In this document: piece by piece, positions 58,342 to 64,000 of the stretch | How positions within the stretch are numbered: position 1 is the first letter of the stretch | Layout of the letters: each line of letters begins with the position of its first letter | Assembly (NCBI GenBank): GCA_018105865.1 | Contig: CM030870.1 | Location: forward strand, 4,749,120 to 4,813,119 | From: Metaphire vulgaris | Lineage: Eukaryota > Annelida > Clitellata > Crassiclitellata > Megascolecidae | DNA: 64,000 bases | Reading direction: 5' to 3' | Program-made: the position numbers and the translations under genes | Notes under the pieces: model-generated | What the model was told of the DNA's origin: nothing | The model's input: the letters and a program-made list of their open reading frames with translations, nothing else | Database searches by the model: none

Positions 58342-61300
58342 GACAATTTGTATAGCATAGTACACATAGCTAAGGCCAAAGTCAAGGGCACTTTAACATG
58401 TATAACTTGTAGGCAATATTAAACAAGAGAGTTTGTAGGTTCTTTGTGAATAGTTCAGAAGAGTTTGCTGATATAAACCTGAGCACACATTTTTGATACC
58501 CTCTTTCTCTGAAACCCTCCTTCAACCCTCATCAGTTCGCCCATCAGTGAGATGAAAAACACACAGTACCATCCATTTATAAAAATACCGGGACCAATAA
58601 TTTCCTCTCGAGTTTAGTAATGATGTTCCCTCTGAAGCAATATTTCCTTCAACAGTGGCATCATCCAACTATGATGCTCTCTAACATCAACCGCCATTCA
58701 ATCCACTATGAATTTCTGATATTTGATAAAGCACATGAGAAATGGTTGCTTCTGTGAAGGCCGCCACTTGCATTAGTGCTTAAGAAATTAGTTTGATAAA
58801 CATTATTCAGATCCAGGTCAATTGCAGTGTCAGGGCCAAAGACATGGAACACTCTATAGATAATTGTGAAATCATCCTGTTCTCTGACATCCTTTAAGAA
58901 AAATCTAAAGACTTATTTGTTTAGAAAATCTTATTCAACCTTTACCTTAACCTGTTCTCTGACATCTTTAAGAAAAATTGTTTTTGTTTAGAAAATCTTA
59001 TTCACTTCGACCTTAGATTGTTTACCATTCATTTTTTTGGATGAGTTATTTTATTTATTTATATTGAACTCTGTAATGTTCCCTTGCTCCTGACATTTTG
59101 GTGATATGGCACACAAGAAATTGTCAGTTTAATAATAATTAATAATAATAATCAGAAGAAGTTAACTACGAACTCTGAACTTCTGTTTGGACAGAGCTTC
59201 ATGCACCAGACCACTTGAGGAATGTCGAAGCAGTCCATAAGTCACGATTGTAATAAGAGAAGATGAGATTTTGCTGGAAAAAATATTCCAAAACTAATCA
59301 CACCAAAGTTCAACATTTATCTTCACAGATATAACAATATCAAGTTCATATGTTATTCCTTGAACAGTTTTAACTATTGTTTATATAACAATTACTGGTA
59401 AATATCAATAAATAATGCATCCCTTAATCATAACTTTTTGATATTCATGTCTGTCAGTCTACTACATGCCAAACACAGTTCAGTCCTCTGGTCTCTATCA
59501 AGTGAAATTCTTTCTCAATTGAATAAAACAGTTTATAAACTTCATAATTTGCTGCAATGTACAGTAATGTAATGTAATAAAGGACTTATATAGGACCTCT
59601 TTTATTACTACCAAGCAGTAAACACTATTCATACTAGACAAAAGAAGTGGATAGGCCATGTTCTGAGAGAAGAATTATGCCTACTAAGAGAAGTACTAGA
59701 AGAAAATATGAAAGTGAGGGCTCAGAAATGGTGACAAGGACATCGATACTGGAGTGGATGTTCGACACTACGGGAAAAAACAAGTATTCAGCCCTGAAGA
59801 TAAAAGCTCAAGATAGAGAGGAGTAGCGACGCTGGAGTATGGAACCTGTCTTCGGACAAAGGACCCAAAGAAGAAGATATTACTAATCAGAGGCATTCTG
59901 GGCCTTAGAGTTGCCGGATAAGAAAATTAGACTAGTCTTTCACACTGAACTGAGCGTGAGAGTAACAGACGAGTTGGAGACACTCATTCCACAAAGAGAG
60001 TCCAGTCACTCTGAATGACCAATGCTGGGTGAGAGTGGTACATGATCTATGAACATGTACATCCATACAATCAGTTAGAGCCGAATGATGGGAAGTGGAA
60101 GAAAACAGTGGCAAAAAAAAGTCCAGTAAAGTAAGTAAGTAGGTGCCCGACTTTGAAGTGCTGCAGAGGCAAAAACAACCTGTCTTATATTCAATTCAGT
60201 TAGAGATTGGTAGCCATTGAAGAGCAGTCAGCATAAAATCAGAGATACTGGAGCAGCAAGTACATATATGCAATGTGAAATAATTTTAATAAATTAAAGC
60301 TTTGCATGCTCTTAACCCCTTAACCGTGTATTTAACTGTAACTCAATGTAAAATGGACGGATATATCCGGGATTCCCAGCTAAGGGGTTAAACTAATGTC
60401 GACAAAGGAAAAAGCATAAACGAAAATATTCATAAGTCTTTGCACAAGAACCACTTACCATTCTAATTGCAAAAACAATCACATATTCCATAAGAATAAC
60501 AAAACAAAAACAAAAAAATTCAAATTAACCCAGCCCAAGTCATCACTTTTAACCCATTTACCGGGACCCCGAATATATCCGTCCATCTTACATTGAGTTA
60601 CAGTTAAATTCACGGTAAAGGGGTTAATATTGCAGTACCCAAGGATACAGAGAGCAGAAGACCATAGCACATGGAAGAAGACAGTCCAGAATGCAGCCAA
60701 TCTTTGGAGCGAAGATGCTTAAAGACAAGACAAGACCCATGGACAATAACTTCAACTGTTTTAATGCAATATTTCAGTTTCTTGGGTAAGCTATTCTAGG
60801 CAAATGAGAGAGTATCAAACACTTTTAGAGTTAAAAGATAGCTCTGTCTATGCAAAGAAAATTAAATCATGGATAAACAGTTCTGAGGAATTCATGTCCT
60901 GTTGTATGAATGACACACATTTCCATAACATAAACCCGATGGCAATTCAAATGAAGTCAATATGCCGCAAACCTAACATCCGATCCTGTCTCAATAACAT
61001 TTATGTTTTCTGGCAGAATGTCAGGAAACCATTTTTCCACCTCTTCCACCCAAGGATAGCAGAGCGACGACGGTACTATGATGAGCATCGGCCAGTCTGA
61101 TCGGAAGTAGTAAGCAAGAGCCAATGCCTGGATGGTCTTTCCAAGACCCATCTGAAAGATTTGATAAGCTTACAGCATAGCAATTCTCATATGATATTGT
61201 CAGAACAACTGGGTTTAACATAAATCATTTACTAAACATTAACCTCCTTGGCATTACATTCTTTGGCAGTTTTCCATCGCAAAAGCGTTATAGTGTCTAC

Positions 61301-61838
61301 ATTGCATTCGTTACATTGTTTCCGAAGCAGATACCCACCCAATAGAGCAGTCATTGTTCGCCCGATTTCGCCGCAGGGCAAGATGCATATATGGGCAATT
61401 ATTGGAACATCCGAATGTGCCAATAATGGGCTCAGAGGGTCCACATGCATATCTCATTTGTTAGAACACAATGCTGCAAATTGCAACTTTTATGTGGGCG
61501 TGTCACAGAAGCAATTATCTGGGTGGTCTCCCTGCCCCAAATGCCTGTAGATGTGGACATATACCATACATCCTTAATGCTTTCATCATCAAATTACTTG
61601 AACATATAGCATACGCTCATCATGCTATGGAGGTTAAAGTATTTACACAGTTACCTGTGTATTACACAGGTTTTAGAAAGTTCATTAACTCACTCTCTTT
61701 TTAGACATGCTAGATATATAAATTTTAGAATATATTCATTAATACATATACATTGTATATTTAGACATGTATCTATATATAGCATGCTATATAGCATGTA
61801 TATATCTACAAATATCAGCATATCAGCATCTACATCAA

Positions 61839-61894
<56 letters not shown>

Positions 61895-63094
61895 GCAATA
61901 GTCAACAAATTAAAATAATCTCCGTTCCTATCATTATTGACAGAATACAAACGATTATACATCACTAATGTAAACTATAGGTGCCATGTATTGCATTTTT
62001 ATGCAATAGCGCAAGACCTGAACCTCAGACATGCCTTGCTAAGATTCTTACCACTAAGTCCCACTTACTACTTACTTACGACTTACCATTATGTCTTACC
62101 ACTAAGTCAAAACAAATGATAGCAACAGAAACAAGCCTTGCCTCATCTGCAATAAGACACCTGAAAACAAACAATTGAAGTCATGTTACAAAAACACACA
62201 TGATTATGTTTTAATCAAATCAATCTTCTATCTCTTTAATAGTAATAATTACTGCAAGACTGATGTAAAGTATTTTTAATCAAATCAATCTTCTTATTCT
62301 CTTTAAAATAGCTAAAGGTAATTAATCAACATCCAAAGGGCAGTGAGGCTAGGTTGTTAAGCTATGGAGGATATCTTTAAGAACAATAAGGAATCATCAG
62401 TCAGTGAGTCATTGCATTACTTTTTATGGTCAAATGAAGTCTGTGGGTTGATTTAATCAAAAGGGTGAAGTTTATGGAGGAAATGATTTTATATGATAAT
62501 GCAGGATAATGCAGATAATGCAGGAATTATAAGAAATGAGGACTGAACAATAAAAATCATCAGTCAGTGAGTCATTGCATTAGCCAGTCTGAATTTGATT
62601 TATGCATTTCACCCATAGGGGCGTAGCCAGAAATTTGATTTGGGGTATAAATATGGGGGGTATAAATCTTAACTATAAACCATATAAACCACATATAAAT
62701 CACATATAAAATTTTAAGGTAGAATGATTATGGGGAGGTATATATACCGATATACCACTTCCCCGTCGCTACGCCCCTGCTCACCCATCATGAATAATTA
62801 TAAATTTATAATTCACCTTTCCTCTATCATAACTATGAAAACCGATACATAACTCGAAGAGAGAGACATCATGATGACCTCTATTGTCACAAGATAACAC
62901 CACATAACATATTGATATCCTTTAGATCTATTGCGGTGGAGATCCGTGAAGTTCAGCCAGTATTTCCGCCAGATAAATTACCTGCCGCTTTTCTCGATGC
63001 CAAACAGGACTCCTTGTCTTTGAAAGGGCATCAGTTTCAGCCGAAGGTCTTCGGGAAGAAAGTCCAACGAAGAAGCGTTGACCTCTCCGTTCAT
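39505..63094 (-). CDS. ZRANB3: ZRANB3, annealing helicase/endonuclease
   Basis: ZRANB3 remodels stalled replication forks, binding polyubiquitinated PCNA. Exons on the - strand: 63094-62982, 62160-62142, 61151-60973, 59273-59174, 57116-56982, 55456-55346, 54617-54474, about 53386-53332, 52890-52723, 51530-51363, 50518-50444, 49666-49487, 48564-48412, 47646-46572, 44099-43932, 43421-43311, 42938-42780, 42392-42255, 41789-41686 and 39699-39505. They encode, in order, [55 protein letters not shown], a PIP box, an NZF finger and an HNH domain. Exons between 46572 and 44099 and between 41686 and 39699 were not found. Junctions 8/9 and 11/12 have doubtful phase. Two introns use GC donors (after 62142 and 56982). 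The total is near 1,200 residues, slightly longer than human because exon 14 is large. Confidence 0.92.
40155..40660 (-). mobile_element. LINE 3' fragments, two in tandem
   Basis: The - strand frame [15 protein letters not shown] and [14 protein letters not shown] is a LINE C-terminus. A second, diverged copy of the same region ([19 protein letters not shown]) lies directly beyond, ending in a TA-rich tract. Confidence 0.6.
41162..41360 (-). mobile_element. LINE tail with (CAT)n
   Basis: The - strand reads [21 protein letters not shown] and then [10 protein letters not shown], followed by the (ATG)n tail at 41162-41193. Related tails occur at about 4200, 14600 and 53730. Confidence 0.65.
41372..41528. 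mobile_element. hAT-like MITE CAGTGGCGGCTC
   Basis: CAGTGGCGGCTCTAGGATTT and GGAGCCGCCACTG are inverted ends of the same family as 38641-38820. Confidence 0.8.
42025..42140 (-). mobile_element. tRNA-like SINE (family A)
   Basis: The - strand has GCAGAGTGGTAACAACATTG as box A region and CATGGGTTTGACCCATG in place of box B, then GGAGCCCTAAAGGTCGACTC. Confidence 0.6.
42409..42553. mobile_element. Element with GTACTATATGGATG end, copy
   Basis: It contains TATGTACACACTGAGGGGAG, TTTTGCATATGTACTGTGTG and ends GTACTATATGGATGAGCCCT. Confidence 0.6.
43012..43186. mobile_element. hAT-like G-rich MITE, copy 5
   Basis: CAGGGCGCGATTTGTAGG to CACAAATCGCACCCTG has perfect ACTAAGAC duplications on both sides. 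The interior reads CCCCACTGCCCAACTGCATC and repeats of CTACATCCCC. Confidence 0.9.
43798..43864. repeat. (CA)n microsatellite
   Basis: About 33 CA units lie in a ZRANB3 intron. Confidence 0.95.
44456..44774. mobile_element. hAT-like MITE CAGGGCTGCCAAGAG
   Basis: CAGGGCTGCCAAGAGAAATT to CCCGGCGGCCCTG are the ends. GATGACCTTCTTTTTCTTTC and TTTTTTTGCTTCTCAGAC are degenerate shared motifs. It is related to 22569-22807. Confidence 0.7.
45700..46262. repeat. Diverged tandem duplication in a ZRANB3 intron
   Basis: CATCTGTTTAAATGGAAAAT, CTTTTAAGTGACATC and TTGTGCAATTATTTT-like blocks occur in the same order at about 45700-45910 and 46040-46262. A TTAA MITE (about 45957-46013) lies between the two units. 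Confidence 0.75.
46572..47646 (-). CDS. ZRANB3: ZRANB3 large exon: PIP box and NZF finger
   Basis: The exon opens [14 protein letters not shown], a canonical PCNA-interacting PIP box (Q-x-x-V-x-x-Y-F). An NZF zinc finger follows: [10 protein letters not shown] and [12 protein letters not shown], which in the human protein binds K63-linked ubiquitin chains. The remainder is Ser/Glu/Lys-rich and disordered-looking. Confidence 0.9.
47700..48130 (-). mobile_element. LINE C-terminus with (CAT)n tail
   Basis: The - strand reads [33 protein letters not shown] and [13 protein letters not shown], then an (ATG)n tract at 47756-47820. A related C-terminus is at 59590-59880. Confidence 0.7.
48671..48722. 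mobile_element. Minimal 52-bp version of the GGGGCTGTCC element
   Basis: GGGGCTGTCCATTAATTACA is followed directly by TCAACAATTAATGGACAGCC. The two termini of the 6189-6592 family are joined with no interior. Confidence 0.8.
48860..48939. mobile_element. TTAA piggyBac-like MITE
   Basis: CCCCTTAACCGTGTATTTAA to CCCCAGTTAAGAGGTTAA; the left TTAA has decayed to TTGA. Confidence 0.75.
49227..49416. mobile_element. hAT-like G-rich MITE, copy 6 with foreign interior
   Basis: CAGGGTGCGATTTGTAGG to CACAAATCACACCCTA is flanked by ATAAGAAA (perfect 8 bp). The middle (about 49300-49385), containing GGTGGCTACTGACATCCCAG and GCTCGCGCTCCATGCTCGCC, does not match other copies. Confidence 0.8.
49487..51530 (-). 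CDS. ZRANB3: ZRANB3 SNF2 lobe 2 (exons 10-12)
   Basis: Exon 10 encodes [17 protein letters not shown] and [14 protein letters not shown] (motif IV). Exon 11 encodes [20 protein letters not shown] (motif V begins). Exon 12 encodes [17 protein letters not shown] and the arginine finger motif EDRVHRIGQ (motif VI). The only phase-consistent donor for exon 11 (TTG|GTAGAA) adds WL inside the AAG-GLT motif in place of the usual single Gln. Confidence 0.85.
49978..50143. mobile_element. pogo-like MITE, GTTCTACTG family
   Basis: CAGTAGAACTTTTTTAAA to TCCATTATAACGAAGTTCTA, with GGGTCTGTAAAATTTAG and GTTATATCCAATTAC. Confidence 0.7.
50714..50853. mobile_element. Degenerate CAGTGGC-family hAT MITE
   Basis: It shares GTTGGGACCCTATACTTAAT, TTGGCCCTCCATGATTAGAA and TCCTGGAGCCGCCA with 52159-52336, but the right end is broken. 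Confidence 0.65.
50884..51276. repeat. Tandem duplication in a ZRANB3 intron
   Basis: ACCAAACACATAACTGTCAT, TTGATGCTCAAAATAACGTT and AGCATTACTAATCTA appear in order at about 50884-51039 and again at 51122-51276 with moderate divergence. Confidence 0.85.
51861..52376. mobile_element. hAT element CAGTGGTTCTCAAACTGGGG
   Basis: CAGTGGTTCTCAAACTGGGG to AGTTTGAGAGTCGCTG, with CCTTAGAT and CCTTAAAT flanks (one mismatch). It is itself interrupted by the element at 52159-52336. Confidence 0.85.
52159..52336. mobile_element. Nested hAT-like MITE CAGTGGCAGCTG
   Basis: CAGTGGCAGCTGCACAGG to GGAGCCGCCACTG is flanked by perfect ACTACCAC duplications. It is the innermost of three nested insertions. Confidence 0.9.
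52605..52683. mobile_element. TTAA piggyBac-like MITE
   Basis: TTAACCCTTAACTGGGGATC to ACGATTAAGGGGTTAA, with TTTTACATTGAGTTACAG. It lies 40 bases from ZRANB3 exon 9 on its intron side. Confidence 0.8.
53126..53201. repeat. (AG)n microsatellite
   Basis: About 38 uninterrupted AG units lie in a ZRANB3 intron. Confidence 0.95.
53730..54002 (+). mobile_element. LINE C-terminus with (GAT)n tail
   Basis: The frame at 53755-53940 reads [35 protein letters not shown] and [11 protein letters not shown], then a (GAT)n tail at 53976-54002. This is the best-preserved copy of the RGRPRK-type tail. Confidence 0.75.
54474..63094 (-). CDS. ZRANB3: ZRANB3 SNF2 lobe 1 (exons 1-7)
   Basis: The start ATG at 63094 opens [19 protein letters not shown] 19-bp exon at 62160-62142 gives CLIADE and the next exon supplies MGLGKT, so the Walker A motif is split by an intron. 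[18 protein letters not shown] is motif Ia, [13 protein letters not shown] the DEAH-like Walker B motif, and [16 protein letters not shown] motif III. The end [18 protein letters not shown] and [20 protein letters not shown] align with the vertebrate enzyme. All phases agree across these seven exons. Confidence 0.92.
55533..56078. mobile_element. hAT element with CTTCCCAACC ends, with nested insert
   Basis: CGGTGCTTCCCAACCTGTGT to AAAGGTTGGGAAGCAC are the ends, and GTGTGCCGTGGCACAC recurs inside. 55796-55957 is a second element within it. Confidence 0.75.
55796..55957. mobile_element. Nested hAT-like MITE CAGTGTTTAATCTAG
   Basis: CAGTGTTTAATCTAG and CTAGATTAAACACTG are exact inverted ends, flanked by CTAGTAGG on both sides (perfect 8 bp). 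Confidence 0.9.
56088..56400 (+). mobile_element. CORE-SINE-like element split by a TTAA MITE
   Basis: A tRNA-like head has GTGGAGTGGTGGTAGTATTA and GGTTCCAATC. The body CATTGTGACCTTGTGCAAGT resembles the core of MIR/CORE-SINEs. The tail is (ATTGTT)n with a reversed ATATATAAATTGTCATG LINE end. The TTAA MITE at 56211-56290 is inserted in it. A sister copy is at 58118-58270. Confidence 0.65.
56211..56290. mobile_element. TTAA piggyBac-like MITE inside a SINE
   Basis: TTAACCCCTTAACCATGTAT to CCCCAGTTAAGGGGTTAA with intact TTAA duplication. Comparison with the uninterrupted SINE at 58118-58270 shows it as a clean insertion. Confidence 0.85.
56804..56885. mobile_element. 78-bp hairpin MITE, copy 3
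   Basis: TACAGGGTGGCGCCAAAAAA to GTTTTTATTGTGCCACCCTGTA is TA-flanked and abuts an (ATT)n tract. Confidence 0.8.
57162..57241. mobile_element. TTAA piggyBac-like MITE, variant
   Basis: TTAACCCCTTTACAGGCTGT to GGCCAGTAAAGGGGTTAA; the core GCATATGC replaces GGATATATCC. It lies 46 bases upstream of ZRANB3 exon 5 in transcript direction. Confidence 0.75.
57279..57628. mobile_element. hAT-like MITE CAGTGCTTCTTAG
   Basis: CAGTGCTTCTTAGCCTTTTT to TGGTTAAGAACCATTG, flanked by GGTATAT on both sides. It is a sister of 31821-32168. Confidence 0.75.
57877..57950. mobile_element. TTAA piggyBac-like MITE, left end degraded
   Basis: CTTAACTGGGTGCCCCGAGT to TTGCCCAGTTAAGGGGTTAA, with CCATTTTACACTGAGTTACA. 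Confidence 0.7.
58118..58380 (+). mobile_element. CORE-SINE-like element
   Basis: GGCATGGTGGAGTAATGGTA and CAGTGGGTTCAAATCTGACC are tRNA-like boxes A and B. The tail is (AAT)n, next to a reversed LINE 3' end with (ATT)n at 58306-58340. Confidence 0.65.
58830..59145 (+). mobile_element. CR1-like LINE 3' end
   Basis: It contains CATCCTTTAAGAAAAATCTA ([11 protein letters not shown] type) twice, as a short tandem duplication, then TGTAATGTTCCCTTGCTCCT and an (AAT)n tail, ending 30 bases from ZRANB3 exon 4. Confidence 0.65.
59590..59880 (+). mobile_element. LINE C-terminal fragment
   Basis: The + strand reads [20 protein letters not shown] with later frameshifts, related to the [15 protein letters not shown] tail at 47812-48099. 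Confidence 0.6.
60312..60391. mobile_element. TTAA piggyBac-like MITE
   Basis: TTAACCCCTTAACCGTGTAT to TTCCCAGCTAAGGGGTTAA with GGACGGATATATCCGGG; both TTAA ends are intact. Confidence 0.85.
60549..60627. mobile_element. TTAA piggyBac-like MITE, variant
   Basis: TTAACCCATTTACCGGGACC to TTCACGGTAAAGGGGTTAA. The inner stem is TTTACCG/CGGTAAA, a compensated variant of TTAACTG/CAGTTAA. Confidence 0.8.
61838..61894. repeat. (TA)n microsatellite
   Basis: AT units are interrupted once by ATAATATA. Confidence 0.95.
62616..62779. mobile_element. hAT-like MITE TAGGGGCGTAGCCAG
   Basis: TAGGGGCGTAGCCAG and GTCGCTACGCCCCTG are inverted ends, flanked by TTCACCCA and CTCACCCA. It lies 200 bases downstream of ZRANB3 exon 1. 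Confidence 0.75.
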
Positions 63095-64000
63095 ATTTTC
63101 ACTTTTAGAATGATTTTTTTTACAAATAAACAACTTTATTAGAATTGTGTTTTATATATAAACAACTCCGCGATTAAATGCCTTCAATTACCGCCACAGC
63201 CATAGACCACGACAGCCAAGATTTATGGTGCACTATAATTTTGCTCGCGCAATGCGCTAAAGTAAAGTTTACAATCGAGATTTTAAATGATGCAATCTTA
63301 TAAATTCGTAATCATCGTTAGCATAATTATTTGCTGCAAAAGCGTTCTAAATTGCAATCACGTTTCCATATGTCCAGTCTTTTATTTGCAGGAGATGTAG
63401 AAGAGGGATTTGATCCCTTCACTGTTGGATGCCGAGACAAGAGGAGATGAAGAATTGCAGATTTGCAGTTGTTAACTTGTTAACTTGTTAGCTTTTCCCA
63501 CTAGATGCCGATAACTTTGGGAGAGAAGTAGTTAGATCCAGCAGCTTTGGAAATCGGCCACTGATTTCGTGAGTCCTTGATAATTTGATAGTGAAATTTG
63601 CCATTTCTCTCGGGTCTACAGTGCTAAATAATGATGATGTTGATGGTGATGAATGGTGATGATTGAGATGATAACGACGAAGACGCCTAAGAATAAGCAG
63701 CTACTGCCGTAACACAAAAAAGGAGCTAGATAAATTCATAACATTTTACTTACTTACTTAATGTTACTTAACTTTTATGGATAACTGTGTTTCCATGTCA
63801 ATGACTTGATACTGTTTATATTTTATAACGGTATTTATTTCTAATAAAAATACTTTTAAGATTGATATTATAAGCTCGTCCGTGGTTCTTTCTGAGTTTT
63901 ATCTCTAAGTCTGAGTTTTATTTAATCGGACTTCGATCTGCTTTCTAAAGTTCTAACAGAAAGCGCAGAATTCAGTTACGGTTGGTTAGTGTTGCAAAAC
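63095..64000. other. ZRANB3 5' flank
   Basis: No coding sequence is recognised. It must contain the ZRANB3 5' UTR and promoter on the - strand. A short (GATGAT)n-like stretch lies near 63630-63680. I see no convincing TATA box or other element. Confidence 0.4.

Noticed and set aside
60804..61550. + strand frames of about 100 residues over ZRANB3 exon 3 and its upstream intron
   Set aside because: They overlap the antisense of a confirmed exon (MGLGKTIQ) or intron sequence, and have no domain of their own.

Overview
The window is animal nuclear DNA. Coding exons are short, GT-AG (sometimes GC-AG) introns are long and AT-rich, and dozens of DNA-transposon MITEs, LINE tails, tRNA-like SINEs and microsatellites fill the space between exons. 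The gene set (SCLT1, an ATRX-type ADD protein, USP31/43, ZRANB3) together with hAT, piggyBac-like and CR1-like elements suggests a marine invertebrate, perhaps a deuterostome such as an echinoderm. The species is inference; nothing in the sequence fixes it.

Layout. On the + strand, 1-12.5 kb holds a damaged CR1-like LINE followed by the C-terminal half of SCLT1, a coiled-coil centriole distal-appendage protein (8 exons found; its 5' half lies off the left edge, one internal exon and the 3' end were not found). From 15.6 to 22.3 kb is a complete + strand gene for a protein of about 610-640 residues with an acidic stretch and an ATRX-like ADD zinc finger but no SNF2 motor. On the - strand, 36.7 to 24.1 kb is a USP31/USP43-type deubiquitinase in 11 exons with its Cys and His boxes. 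Also on the - strand, 63.1 to 39.5 kb is ZRANB3, the fork-remodelling annealing helicase/endonuclease, with both SNF2 lobes, PIP box, NZF finger and HNH domain in 20 recognised exons. The four genes form two tandem pairs that converge at 22-24 kb. They do not form an operon; a loose theme is chromatin, ubiquitin and replication-stress signalling plus one centriole gene.

Exons were assembled by hand, from the sequence, by splice-site phase and by remembered similarity to vertebrate orthologues. Most junctions agree in phase. A few do not (USP exons 6/7 and 11, ZRANB3 exons 8/9 and 11/12, two places in the last ADD exon), and these are listed as possible assembly indels, unrecognised short introns or real lesions.

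The repeats are unusually rich. At least ten hAT-like MITEs have perfect 8-bp target duplications, several elements are nested two or three deep, and about 15 copies of an ~80-bp TTAA-flanked palindromic MITE are scattered through introns. A short imperfect palindrome recurs inside MITEs whose termini are unrelated. One TTAA element abuts a SCLT1 exon and appears to supply its splice acceptor.
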